DNA of 64,000 bases from an uncultured Flavihumibacter sp. (lineage in GTDB: Bacteria; Bacteroidota; Bacteroidia; Chitinophagales; Chitinophagaceae), in the NCBI GenBank assembly GCA_902168105.1, contig CABHOY010000076.1, positions 1 to 64,000 of the forward strand, given 5' to 3'. How positions within the stretch are numbered: the first letter of the stretch is position 1; every line of letters starts with the position of its first letter. The notes below the pieces were generated by a model. It ran no database searches. It had not been told where the DNA came from and saw only the letters and a program-made list of their open reading frames with translations. Shown piece by piece: positions 26,318 to 34,494 of this stretch. A program made the position numbers and the translations under genes.

Positions 26318-28474
26318 ATGAAAAAAAATCTCCTGATCCTTCTGTTACTGCTGGCGGCACAATTCGCCAAAGCAGATGAAGGAATGTGGCTGCCCTATTT
26401 ATTGGGACAGCAAGTGTACAATGACATGGTGAAGAAAGGACTGAAACTGACGAAAGAACAATTGTACAGTATTAATAAAGCGTCTCTGAAAGACGCCATT
26501 ATCATTTTCGGCGGTGGCTGCACGGGAGAAATAGTGAGCAACCAGGGGCTGATCTTTACCAATCACCACTGTGGCTACGATGCCATCGCTACTGCCAGTA
26601 CAGTAGAACACAACTACCTGAAAAATGGCTTCTACGCGCTTGACAAGCAACAGGAAATCCCTGCAAAAGGCCTGTCTGTGCAATTCCTCGTACGGGTAGA
26701 CGATGTAACCAAACAGGTGCAGGACGCCCTAAAAGGCATGAACGGCCAGGAAAGACAACAGCAACAGCAGAAAACCCTTGCTGATATCGTTAGTCAGGCC
26801 ATCAACGGCACCAACTACGAAGCAAAGGTGTTACCTATGTTCAAAGGCAACCAGTACCTGCTCTTTGTCTATGAACGTTATAAAGATATCCGCCTGGTGG
26901 GCGCTCCTCCCGAAAGCATCGGCAAATTTGGCGGAGACACCGACAACTGGGAATGGCCACGCCACACCGGCGACTTCTCCATCTTCCGCGTATATGCCGA
27001 CAAAGAAGGCAAACCGGCTGAATATGGCGCAGGTAACGTCCCTTTAAAGCCTAAACACTTCCTGCCTGTATCTATCAAAGGCATCAAAGAGAACGATTAC
27101 GCCATGATATTTGGCTATCCCGGCGGTACCAACCGTTACGAAAGCTCTGAAGGCGTAAAGTTGAAAATAAATGTGGAAAACCCTGCCGTAGTAGCACTAC
27201 GCAGCGTTCGCCTGAAATATATGTTCGAGCAGATGAAGAAAGACCCGGCTATCAAGCTGAAACTGGCCTCTTCCTATGCAGGCATTGCCAATTACTGGAA
27301 ATTCTTCGACGGCGAAACAAAACAGCTTGAGAAGTATCACGTGCTGGAAGATAAACAACAACAGGAAGCCGCTTTTGAAAAGTGGGCGCAGGGTAAAACC
27401 GAATATGCCAATATCTTCCCTGAATATGCTACTTCATACAAAGCATGGACGCCATACGCCAAACACCGCGTATATATAAACGAAGGTATTATGGGCTCTC
27501 CGCTGGCTGCTTTTGCAGGTAGCCTGCAGGCTGTAGAAAAAGCGCTGGTAACGGCGGGCACTTCCACCGACGCTATCAAACAAAGCATTCAGGCGGCAGA
27601 TAAAGCTCGTACCGCCTTCCTGGAAGAGGAAGACAAAACCAGCGATCAAAAAATACTTGCGGCTACCTGTCACCTGTTCTACACAGATATTCCCGTAGCA
27701 CAACATCCCATCGGATTCTATGATGCTATCAAAGCGAAATTCGGTAACCTGGACGACTCCAACACCTACCGCCTCTGGTCTTCTGCGCTGATGTCAGGCT
27801 CCATGATCCTGAACGATGCCCGCTGGAAAGCTTTCATCGCCAATCCCGATGCAGTAACCCTGCAAACAGATCCGGCTTTCGCTTATTCCAGTGCATTCAT
27901 CAAGAACTTCACCGGCAAATATTTACCGCTGTATAACCAGTTCGTGACTAAAAATAATGACCTGGGCCGCTCTTACCTGAAAGGAAGAATGGAAATGGAA
28001 CCAACCAAAAAATGGTACCCTGACGCCAACTTCTCTATGCGTCTGACTTACGGCCAGGTAAAACCATATGCTCCACGTGACGCCGTTGCGTATGACTACG
28101 TGTGTACTATGAAAGGTGTAATGGAAAAATATAAACCAGGCGATTACGAATTCGACCTGCCGGAAAACTACGTTTCCCTGTACAACAAGAAGGACTTCGG
28201 TCAGTACAAGGACCTCAGGAAAAATGACATCGTTACCTGCTTTATCACGACCAACGATATCACCGGTGGTAACTCAGGATCTCCGGTGCTGAATGCAAAC
28301 GGAGAACTGATTGGTCTCGCCTTCGACGGCAACTACGAAGCCCTCAGCCACAAGATCCAGTTCGACGCAGTATATAACCGTACCATCTGTGTGGACATCC
28401 GTTATGTGCTGTGGTGTGTTGATAAACTCGGCGGCGCAAGCAATATCATCAATGAACTGAAGCTGATTAAATAA
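26318..28474 (+). CDS. S46-family dipeptidyl peptidase, DPP7-like
   Basis: The 718-residue protein has a signal peptide (MKKNLLILLLLLAAQFAKA, then DEG) and acts in the periplasm, releasing dipeptides from peptide N-termini. The chymotrypsin-type triad is visible: His84 in 'FTNHHCGYDA', Asp in 'RHTGDFSIFRVY', Ser653 in 'TGGNSGSPVLN'. Eighteen residues after the Ser is Gly671 ('AFDGNYEA'); in the family this position is Gly in DPP7 (hydrophobic P1) and Arg in DPP11 (acidic P1), so a DPP7-like specificity is expected. Length is typical (about 710-720). It has its own strong terminator. Role: peptide scavenging. Confidence 0.93.
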   Translation: MKKNLLILLLLLAAQFAKADEGMWLPYLLGQQVYNDMVKKGLKLTKEQLYSINKASLKDAIIIFGGGCTGEIVSNQGLIFTNHHCGYDAIATASTVEHNYLKNGFYALDKQQEIPAKGLSVQFLVRVDDVTKQVQDALKGMNGQERQQQQQKTLADIVSQAINGTNYEAKVLPMFKGNQYLLFVYERYKDIRLVGAPPESIGKFGGDTDNWEWPRHTGDFSIFRVYADKEGKPAEYGAGNVPLKPKHFLPVSIKGIKENDYAMIFGYPGGTNRYESSEGVKLKINVENPAVVALRSVRLKYMFEQMKKDPAIKLKLASSYAGIANYWKFFDGETKQLEKYHVLEDKQQQEAAFEKWAQGKTEYANIFPEYATSYKAWTPYAKHRVYINEGIMGSPLAAFAGSLQAVEKALVTAGTSTDAIKQSIQAADKARTAFLEEEDKTSDQKILAATCHLFYTDIPVAQHPIGFYDAIKAKFGNLDDSNTYRLWSSALMSGSMILNDARWKAFIANPDAVTLQTDPAFAYSSAFIKNFTGKYLPLYNQFVTKNNDLGRSYLKGRMEMEPTKKWYPDANFSMRLTYGQVKPYAPRDAVAYDYVCTMKGVMEKYKPGDYEFDLPENYVSLYNKKDFGQYKDLRKNDIVTCFITTNDITGGNSGSPVLNANGELIGLAFDGNYEALSHKIQFDAVYNRTICVDIRYVLWCVDKLGGASNIINELKLIK

Positions 28475-28501
28475 TTATCTCAGGATTCATAATTCGTGAA
28501 T

Positions 28502-28575
28502 CAGGGATCTTCAATCAGGAATTTTTGCAAAACAATACTGCATCAATTCCTGATTAAAGATCCCTGTTTTTTTTT
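28502..28575 (+). terminator. long intrinsic terminator of the S46 peptidase
   Basis: A 22-nt arm (28502-28523) pairs with 28545-28566 with one mismatch and an inner TGCA/TGCA extension. Nine T follow. Confidence 0.9.
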
Positions 28576-28617
28576 AAGCACCTGTACTCAATTTTCATCT
28601 TCAGGTATTAATACGTA

Positions 28618-28647
28618 TTGTTAACCCGTTGATTATCCTTATCTTTG
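28618..28647 (+). promoter_or_regulatory. complete Bacteroidota promoter, TTG-N19-TAnnTTTG
   Basis: TTG (28618-28620), 19 nt, then TATCTTTG (28640-28647). This is the clearest -33/-7 pair in the window and drives the small lipoprotein gene at 28742, leaving a leader of roughly 90 nt. Confidence 0.75.
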
Positions 28648-28741
28648 CGTCCGATTTAATTGAAATAACCAACAGTCGCTGACATAGACTCCATGCACTA
28701 GATGCGCTGTTTTAACCCTGAACCCCAAAAAAGAATAATGT

Positions 28742-29095
28742 ATGTTTTACAAAAAAATGAATCTGGCTATTATAGCCATGGTGATGTGCTGTCTGTACAG
28801 TTGTCATGTAAATCCTTCCGCCGAAAAAACAGCCTTACGTATACAGGATACGCTTCCCGCAGGTACTGATATCGTATTGACCATAAAAGGTAAAGGATTC
28901 AGCCATGTTGCAACTGATAATAAAGTAATCATAGATGGAGTAGAAGCCACTATCATCAGTGCATCCGACAACCAGTTAGTAGTAAGCGTTCCTGCAAGAA
29001 AGGCAGCTAAAATAGCTGTAACCGTAAAAGTAGGTAATGAAGTATCTGATACTGTTCTCGTGGACAATCAGATCATAATGCTGGCCGGTAGATAA
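28742..29095 (+). CDS. small lipoprotein with IPT/TIG-like domain
   Basis: The 117-residue protein starts at ATG 28742 or at the in-frame ATG 15 nt later. The signal ends in 'CCLYSC' (Cys21). The rest is one Ig-like IPT/TIG domain: 'IVLTIKGKGFSHVATDNKV', 'IIDGVEATIISASDNQLV', 'VSVPARKAAKIAVTVKVG'. Such domains in Bacteroidota often lie in surface carbohydrate-binding or SusE/F-like lipoproteins, but this one is a single stand-alone domain. It has a canonical promoter and a hairpin downstream. Function unknown. Confidence 0.78.
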   Translation: MFYKKMNLAIIAMVMCCLYSCHVNPSAEKTALRIQDTLPAGTDIVLTIKGKGFSHVATDNKVIIDGVEATIISASDNQLVVSVPARKAAKIAVTVKVGNEVSDTVLVDNQIIMLAGR

Positions 29096-29101
29096 TATGA
29101 A

Positions 29102-29153
29102 AATGCGGCGTATATCCCTGAAAGCATTTGCTTCTCACGGTATACGCCGCATT
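29102..29153. terminator. hairpin between convergent genes
   Basis: AATGCGGCGTATA (29102-29114) pairs perfectly with TATACGCCGCATT (29141-29153). It lies between the convergent stops at 29095 and 29169 and is probably bidirectional. Confidence 0.65.
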
Positions 29154-29168
29154 AATTTATAATCGTTA

Positions 29169-29609
29169 TTATTTTTTTACTGCTACTTTCTTGAATCCTT
29201 CAAACAACATCGCTATCCTTCCGCTATCACGGAATTGTATTTGCTGCCCTTCAAACTTCACTGTATAGGTCCTGTCGCTCAGCATGCGCAGGAAAGCGCT
29301 TTCCCTTTCATTGGCCTGTGCATCCATACAAGCCATCCGGGTGCTCATTACTTTACCGAATGAGATCTCATTTCCTTCCAGTTCATATTCACCGCCTACC
29401 TTGTTACAACCACCATTACCACTAAAGCGATGTGTCGCAGTATCAAATTCCAGCCATATCGGTGATCTTTCCTGGACAGTGCCGTTCATGTTGACAAGGC
29501 TCCATCTTTTGTCCTGTATACTGCTTATCTGCTGTTTTACAGCCTTTTGCTGATTGCAGGTATTGGCAAGGAGTACAAGAAGCATCGCTGTTAATCTGAT
29601 CATGATCAT
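29169..29609 (-). CDS. META domain (HslJ-like) protein
   Basis: The 146-residue protein has an N-terminal hydrophobic signal-like segment (MIMIRLTAMLLVLLANTC) and one META domain with the usual features 'WSLVNMNG', 'FSGNGGCNKVGGEYELEG' and 'STRMACMDAQANERESAFL'. META proteins such as E. coli HslJ are linked to stress and envelope or antibiotic resistance, with no known catalysis. The Cys near residue 18 could be a lipoprotein site, but the surrounding lipobox is weak. It is the third gene of a minus-strand group with alkB and a SIR2-like gene. Confidence 0.82.
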   Translation of the reverse strand: MIMIRLTAMLLVLLANTCNQQKAVKQQISSIQDKRWSLVNMNGTVQERSPIWLEFDTATHRFSGNGGCNKVGGEYELEGNEISFGKVMSTRMACMDAQANERESAFLRMLSDRTYTVKFEGQQIQFRDSGRIAMLFEGFKKVAVKK

Positions 29610-29663
29610 GAGGTTTTATGGTGTTACGATACATGCAGAAGAACAAAAACCACTCCATATAGT

Positions 29664-30539
29664 TTACAGCTTGCTGATCTTTCGTAATACCTCTTCGTAA
29701 TACGCCCGCTTATCTGCTGCCGTAATTTCAATCACTTTTACATCATTTGCCGCCAGCATTTCCAGTTTAAACTTGGCGTTCTGTACGAATTCAGCAGGGA
29801 TATAATAATACAGTGCATTCCTGACAGGGATGGTATTTTTTTGAAATTTCTGCCTTGCACGGTACGTCAGCAACCACCAGAGATCTGTCTCTACGAAATC
29901 GAGCGAAAGACCGAATATGTGAATATCCTGCATAAAGAAAAAGTCCAGCCAGGAATCTTCGTTTACCGGCAAATGCTGACTGATACGTTGCACCAGCGAC
30001 TGCCGTGGCGCCTGCGGACTGGTATACGTTGTGCCGGACACAACGTAGTTCCGCATCTGCTGCAGCTGTCCGCCATAATGTTCAAAACCGAGGTTGATAC
30101 TCAGCGGATTCAGGCAATCTCCATGGATATGCCAGTAATCTGTATTCCCTATTTTATATTTCCGGAAAATGCTGAAGATCCTTTCCAGGATCAGGCCATC
30201 ATTCTGAGACGGCAACTCACCTTCCAGCGTGAATTCATAATTGGTGGTCAGAATATGCGCCGGCGCCAGGTTCCGGATGGCCGCATGGATATCATTTTGT
30301 TCTATTTTCAGCGTTTTCTTGGCAATAAAGGACTTCAGCTCTGATTCCCTGATATGTTGCCGGCGGATAGCCGTCAGGAAGATCTCTTCATACAATAACG
30401 GGAATGGTTTTCTATCGTCCAGTTGTATACAACCGTCCGGCAGGCAGAACGTAACAATGTCATTGAGAAGATCTTTCCAGCTTTGACCTTTCGACATGTT
30501 ATTGATGTCATTGCCAATGAGTAAGATGGGGTTTTTCAT
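29664..30539 (-). CDS. SIR2-like domain protein
   Basis: The 291-residue cytoplasmic protein has a sirtuin-like NAD-binding fold: 'LLIGNDIN' near the N-terminus, 'HILTTNYEFTLE' with the conserved Asn100, and 'YWHIHGD' with the catalytic-type His139. The late 'DIHIFGLSLDFVETDLWWLL' is characteristic of SIR2-like domains found in NAD-hydrolysing defence proteins rather than of protein deacetylases, which carry a zinc-binding Cys module that is absent here. No second domain is visible. It starts 21 nt after alkB ends and is followed 54 nt later by META. A NAD-dependent role is likely; defence is speculative. Confidence 0.75.
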   Translation of the reverse strand: MKNPILLIGNDINNMSKGQSWKDLLNDIVTFCLPDGCIQLDDRKPFPLLYEEIFLTAIRRQHIRESELKSFIAKKTLKIEQNDIHAAIRNLAPAHILTTNYEFTLEGELPSQNDGLILERIFSIFRKYKIGNTDYWHIHGDCLNPLSINLGFEHYGGQLQQMRNYVVSGTTYTSPQAPRQSLVQRISQHLPVNEDSWLDFFFMQDIHIFGLSLDFVETDLWWLLTYRARQKFQKNTIPVRNALYYYIPAEFVQNAKFKLEMLAANDVKVIEITAADKRAYYEEVLRKISKL

Positions 30540-30560
30540 GACGTCGTCTTTTTGGTTATT

Positions 30561-31181
30561 CTATCGCACTCTCTGTATCACCCTGAATGTGAGATTTATT
30601 CTTTCTCCTGATACTTTCGTTGTTTTGGGTACCTGATGTTGCCAGTGATGTTGCAGGGCGCCTTTCATGATCAACAGCGATCCATGCTGTAATTCCAGTT
30701 CGTATTTTAATCCTGCTTCCTGATGGCGTAACATAAAACGGCGGGTTGCGCCCAGGTTAACGGAGGCAATGACCGGGTTCTCTCCCAATTCCGGTTCATC
30801 GTCTGCATGCCATCCCATGGAATCGTTTCCATGACGGTACCGGTTCAGTAAAACGCTGTTAAACTGTACGTCTGCTGCTGGTTCTATTTGTTCTTTTATC
30901 TTCAGTAGTTCGTCTGTCCAGCCTTCGGGTGCATATGTTTTACCCGAAAAGGCATAAGTGCTGCCGGTATCTCCATACCATGCCATCAAACGGGGAAACA
31001 GCACAGGCTTTCCATACATCAGCATACTTTCCTGCTGCCATTGGATCTTTTCCATCAGTGTATGCAGGTATGAAGTCGCGTCCTGCAGGGAGAAGAACTG
31101 CGGATGATACACCAGTTCACCATCTTTCAGGGTAATATGCTGACTGGCGGGATCACTGAATAATGGTATTTGCGGCTCCAT
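30561..31181 (-). CDS. alkB: alpha-ketoglutarate-dependent dioxygenase AlkB
   Basis: AlkB-type enzymes oxidatively remove methyl groups from 1-methyladenine and 3-methylcytosine in DNA or RNA. The ATG at 31181 (MEPQIPLFSDPAS) is chosen; a -7 box ends 5 nt before it, whereas the longer frame to 31217 would start upstream of that promoter. The 206-residue protein shows the Fe(II) site 'GWHADDEPELG' (His-x-Asp), the 'VNLGATRRFMLRH' strand with the 2-oxoglutarate Arg later in 'RINLTFR', and 'YGKPVLFPRLMAWYGD'. The compact form resembles ALKBH2/3-like bacterial members. Groups with SIR2-like and META. Confidence 0.9.
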   Translation of the reverse strand: MEPQIPLFSDPASQHITLKDGELVYHPQFFSLQDATSYLHTLMEKIQWQQESMLMYGKPVLFPRLMAWYGDTGSTYAFSGKTYAPEGWTDELLKIKEQIEPAADVQFNSVLLNRYRHGNDSMGWHADDEPELGENPVIASVNLGATRRFMLRHQEAGLKYELELQHGSLLIMKGALQHHWQHQVPKTTKVSGERINLTFRVIQRVR

Positions 31182-31186
31182 CAATA

Positions 31187-31194
31187 CAAATATA
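31187..31194 (-). promoter_or_regulatory. -7 box 5 nt before the alkB ATG
   Basis: On the minus strand TATATTTG ends at 31187, with 5 nt before the ATG at 31181. The geometry is identical to that of rlmD and predicts a leaderless mRNA. Confidence 0.55.
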
Positions 31195-31231
31195 CAAAGG
31201 GGCTGCGCATCTAACATGCGTGCCGGGTCAA

Positions 31232-31265
31232 CAAAAAAGCCGCCCCGTTATTCACGAGGCGGCTT
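31232..31265 (-). terminator. intrinsic terminator of typA
   Basis: AAGCCGCC (31237-31244) pairs with GGCGGCTT (31258-31265), with an inner CGT/ACG. Six T follow on the minus strand. Confidence 0.85.
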
Positions 31266-31286
31266 ATATCTTCAGGACGTTTCTGC

Positions 31287-33101
31287 TTACGCAACACCGT
31301 CTGCTTTCATTACTTTAGAATTTCTCTTTCTGTCTTCCTCATCCAGGTAAACTTTACGCATACGGATGTGGTTTGGCGTAACCTCGATACACTCGTCATG
31401 CTGGATATACTCCATACATTCTTCCAGTGTCATCAGTGTTTTAGGCGCAATGCTGGTTGCAGCATCACTACCACTCGCACGCATGTTGGTCAGTTTTTTA
31501 CCTTCATTAGGGTTTACTACCAGGTCACCAGGTTTGTTGTTCTCACCGATGATCATGCCTTTGTACACTTCTTCTCCCGGATCTACGAAGAAGAAACCTC
31601 TGTCCTGCAGTTTATCCAGGGAATAACCTGTAGTGCTACCAGCTTCTTTCGCGATCAACACACCATTGTTACGACCAGGGATTGGTCCTTTCCATGGTTT
31701 GTAATCGTTGAAACGGTGTGCCATTACAGCTTCACCAGCAGTGTTGGTCAGCATCTGCGTACGCAGACCGATCAAACCACGGGAAGGAATTTCAAATTCC
31801 AGATGCTGCATTTCGCCTTTGGTTTCCATGATCAGCATTTCACCCTTACGACGGGTTACCAGGTCGATCACTTTACTTGCAAATTCCTGCGGAACGTCTA
31901 CCACCAATGTTTCGTATGGTTCAGATTTCTTACCATCGATAGTTTTCAGGATTACCTGAGGCTGACCTACGGTCAACTCAAATCCTTCACGACGCATGGT
32001 TTCTATCAATACACCTAAGTGCAGGATACCACGGCCATATACCAGGAAGCTATCAGCACTGTCTGTATCAACTACACGCAATGCCAGGTTCTTTTCAGTT
32101 TCTTTTACCAGACGGTCACGCAGGTGACGAGAGGTAACGAACTTACCGTCTTTACCGAAGAACGGAGAGTTGTTGATACTGAACAGCATGTTCATGGTAG
32201 GCTCATCCACGCTGATAACAGGCAATGCTTCAGGAGCATCGAAGTCAGCGATGGTGTCACCGATATTAAAATCTTCGAGACCTACTACTGCGCAGATATC
32301 ACCTGGCTGTACTTCAGTCACTTTCTTTTTACCTAATGCTTCGAATACGTACAGTTCACGTACACGGGATTTCTTGATGCTGCCATCTGTCTGTACCAGG
32401 GAGATCGGCTGACCTTCTTTAATGGTACCACGTGCTACACGTCCTACGGCGATACGGCCCAGGAAGGTAGAGTAATCCAGGGAAGTGATCTGCAGCTGCA
32501 GGTTACCTTCTGGGATCTTTGGTTCCGGAACATGTTTCAGGATACCATCCAGCAGTGGAGTGATATCTTCACACTGTGCCAATGAATCGTTGAACCAACC
32601 GTTCTTACCGGAACCATAATAGGTCGGGAAGTTCAGCTGCTCTTCGGTTGCATCCAGGTTAAAGAACAGTTCGAATACCGCGTCATGCACTTCATCAGGA
32701 CGGCAGTTCGCCTTGTCAACCTTGTTGATCACAACAATTGGTTTCAGGTTCAGCTGCAATGCTTTCTGGAGTACGAAGCGTGTCTGAGGCATCGGACCTT
32801 CAAAGGCGTCTACCAGCAGGATCACACCGTCTGCCATTTTCAACACCCTTTCTACTTCACCACCGAAGTCGGCGTGGCCTGGGGTATCGATCACGTTAAT
32901 TTTCACCCCTCCGTATTCAACGGATACGTTCTTACTGAGGATGGTGATACCACGTTCCTTTTCCAGGTCGTTGTTGTCCATGATCAACTCACCTGTTTCC
33001 TGGTTTGCCCTGAAAACATTGGTGTGATGCAGGATTTTATCAACCAGGGTAGTTTTACCGTGGTCTACGTGCGCAATAATTGCTATGTTACGGATATTCA
33101 T
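31287..33101 (-). CDS. typA: ribosome-associated translational GTPase TypA/BipA
   Basis: TypA/BipA is an EF-G-like GTPase that assists 50S assembly and growth under stress. The 604-residue protein has G1 AHVDHGKTT (10-18), G2/G3 '[10 protein letters not shown]' and '[16 protein letters not shown]', G4 'VINKVDK', and the C-terminal BipA-specific region with '[16 protein letters not shown]'. The length is right for the family. A -7 box lies 53 nt upstream of the ATG and a strong terminator follows the stop. It is transcribed alone. Confidence 0.97.
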   Translation of the reverse strand: MNIRNIAIIAHVDHGKTTLVDKILHHTNVFRANQETGELIMDNNDLEKERGITILSKNVSVEYGGVKINVIDTPGHADFGGEVERVLKMADGVILLVDAFEGPMPQTRFVLQKALQLNLKPIVVINKVDKANCRPDEVHDAVFELFFNLDATEEQLNFPTYYGSGKNGWFNDSLAQCEDITPLLDGILKHVPEPKIPEGNLQLQITSLDYSTFLGRIAVGRVARGTIKEGQPISLVQTDGSIKKSRVRELYVFEALGKKKVTEVQPGDICAVVGLEDFNIGDTIADFDAPEALPVISVDEPTMNMLFSINNSPFFGKDGKFVTSRHLRDRLVKETEKNLALRVVDTDSADSFLVYGRGILHLGVLIETMRREGFELTVGQPQVILKTIDGKKSEPYETLVVDVPQEFASKVIDLVTRRKGEMLIMETKGEMQHLEFEIPSRGLIGLRTQMLTNTAGEAVMAHRFNDYKPWKGPIPGRNNGVLIAKEAGSTTGYSLDKLQDRGFFFVDPGEEVYKGMIIGENNKPGDLVVNPNEGKKLTNMRASGSDAATSIAPKTLMTLEECMEYIQHDECIEVTPNHIRMRKVYLDEEDRKRNSKVMKADGVA

Positions 33102-33154
33102 AAATCTTGTTCAATTTGTTCCGGTTGGTCGACACAGGTCTGCCAAAGAAGGCG

Positions 33155-33162
33155 CAAAGTTA
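33155..33162 (-). promoter_or_regulatory. -7 box for typA
   Basis: On the minus strand TAACTTTG matches TAnnTTTG, 53 nt before the typA ATG. Confidence 0.5.
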
Positions 33163-33419
33163 CAATAAAATGTGGAAAAAGTGGGGATACGCTTTTAAAT
33201 AATTGTGATCATTTCTCCAAATGATTCACCGAAAATTTAAGCTCCTGGTTGGTAATACGCTAAATAACAACACGTTATGGCTCAACATCCCGAATTCCTG
33301 TTCACCTGTTCCTGGTACAAAAATACCACTTAAGATCCATAGATCTCACTTTTTAACGTCCGTGCCCAGTTCGCTTTCCATACATCACATTCTTTACCTT
33401 CCCCCTTTGTTACAGGCAC

Positions 33420-33427
33420 TACTTTTG
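33420..33427 (+). promoter_or_regulatory. -7 box for the alpha/beta hydrolase
   Basis: TACTTTTG matches TAnnTTTG, 36 nt before the ATG at 33464. Confidence 0.5.
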
Positions 33428-33463
33428 CGCAGTAACCCATATTTACTCATCAATTTGTGAATA

Positions 33464-34465
33464 ATGACACGAAGATCAATTTTTGTTACCTGTTTCCTGG
33501 CTTTCACATTTCTTTTAAACAACGCTAACGCACAAACAATTACGCCTTACGACGCTGAACTGGCGGGCTATCAATACCCTTACCCCGTTAGCCATATCAC
33601 ACTGAACGTACAAGGTCAATCCCTCCAGATGGCTTATATGGATGTACAACCCGTAAAACCCAATGGCAAAGTGGTGATGCTGCTGCATGGCAAAAACTTT
33701 TGTGGCGCCTACTGGGACAGCACTGCTGCTGATCTGAGTAACAACGGCTACCGCGTGATCATTCCCGACCAGATAGGTTTTGGAAAATCTGCCAAACCCG
33801 CACACCTCCAATACAGTTTTCAACTACTGGCACAGAATACCAAAGCATTGCTGGATAGCCTGAAGATCCCTAAAACAGCCGTATTAGGTCATTCCATGGG
33901 TGGTATGCTGGCAACACGTTTTACCCTGATGTACCCACAGATGGTTGAAAAACTCATCCTGGAAAATCCTATCGGGCTGGAAGACTGGAAAGTGAAAGTA
34001 CCTTATCAGTCTGTCGATAAATGGTACGAAGGAGAATTGAAGCAGAATTTCGAAAAGATCAAACAATACCAGCTGAATAACTACTACGCCGGGCAATGGA
34101 AACCTGCATTCGAAAAATGGGCTGTTCTGCAGGCCGGTTGGACGGCAGGTGCTGATTATCCGCGTGTAGCATGGAACTCCGCTCTCACATACGACATGAT
34201 CTTTACACAACCTGTCTTCTACGAATTTGAAAATATCAAAGCCCCCACCCTATTGATCATCGGTCAACGGGACCGCACTGCGCTTGGTAAAGCCAACGTG
34301 CCTGAAGATGTAAAGAAAACAATGGGAAATTATCCCGAACTGGGACTAAATGTCAGCAAACGTATTCCAAATGCGAAACTGGTACCAATACCAGGAATAG
34401 GCCACTCACCACATATCGAATCCTATCCGCAATTTATTCAGCCGCTGTTGGACTTCCTGAAGTAA
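33464..34465 (+). CDS. secreted alpha/beta hydrolase
   Basis: The 333-residue protein has a signal peptide (MTRRSIFVTCFLAFTFLLNNANA, cut before QT). The fold's motifs are the oxyanion 'LLHGKNFCGAYW', nucleophile elbow GHSMGG with Ser144, the acid Asp in 'IIGQRDRTALGK' and the catalytic His314 in 'PGIGHSPHIESYPQF'. It looks like the haloalkane dehalogenase/epoxide hydrolase/lipase-like branch, but no feature fixes the substrate. The N-terminal 'YQYPYPVSHITLNVQGQSLQ' precedes the core. It is transcribed alone and converges on the patatin gene. Confidence 0.86.
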   Translation: MTRRSIFVTCFLAFTFLLNNANAQTITPYDAELAGYQYPYPVSHITLNVQGQSLQMAYMDVQPVKPNGKVVMLLHGKNFCGAYWDSTAADLSNNGYRVIIPDQIGFGKSAKPAHLQYSFQLLAQNTKALLDSLKIPKTAVLGHSMGGMLATRFTLMYPQMVEKLILENPIGLEDWKVKVPYQSVDKWYEGELKQNFEKIKQYQLNNYYAGQWKPAFEKWAVLQAGWTAGADYPRVAWNSALTYDMIFTQPVFYEFENIKAPTLLIIGQRDRTALGKANVPEDVKKTMGNYPELGLNVSKRIPNAKLVPIPGIGHSPHIESYPQFIQPLLDFLK

Positions 34466-34494
34466 TTAATTCAACTACTGATCTAAGCATAATT

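Larger units (their letters stand above)
33102..33463. other. 362-nt divergent intergenic region
   Basis: This gap separates the divergent typA and alpha/beta hydrolase genes. It holds the typA -7 box (33155-33162, TAACTTTG on the minus strand) and the hydrolase -7 box (33420-33427). An open frame at 33221-33460 looks non-coding by composition. I see nothing else. Confidence 0.6.

Noticed and set aside
31368-32018. 216-codon open frame on the plus strand
   Set aside because: It lies entirely opposite typA and has the Phe/His/Tyr-rich composition of an antisense shadow, with no recognisable family.
33221-33460. 79-codon frame between typA and the hydrolase
   Set aside because: Composition (many Ser, Leu, Asn, Pro) and position over the hydrolase promoter suggest it is non-coding.
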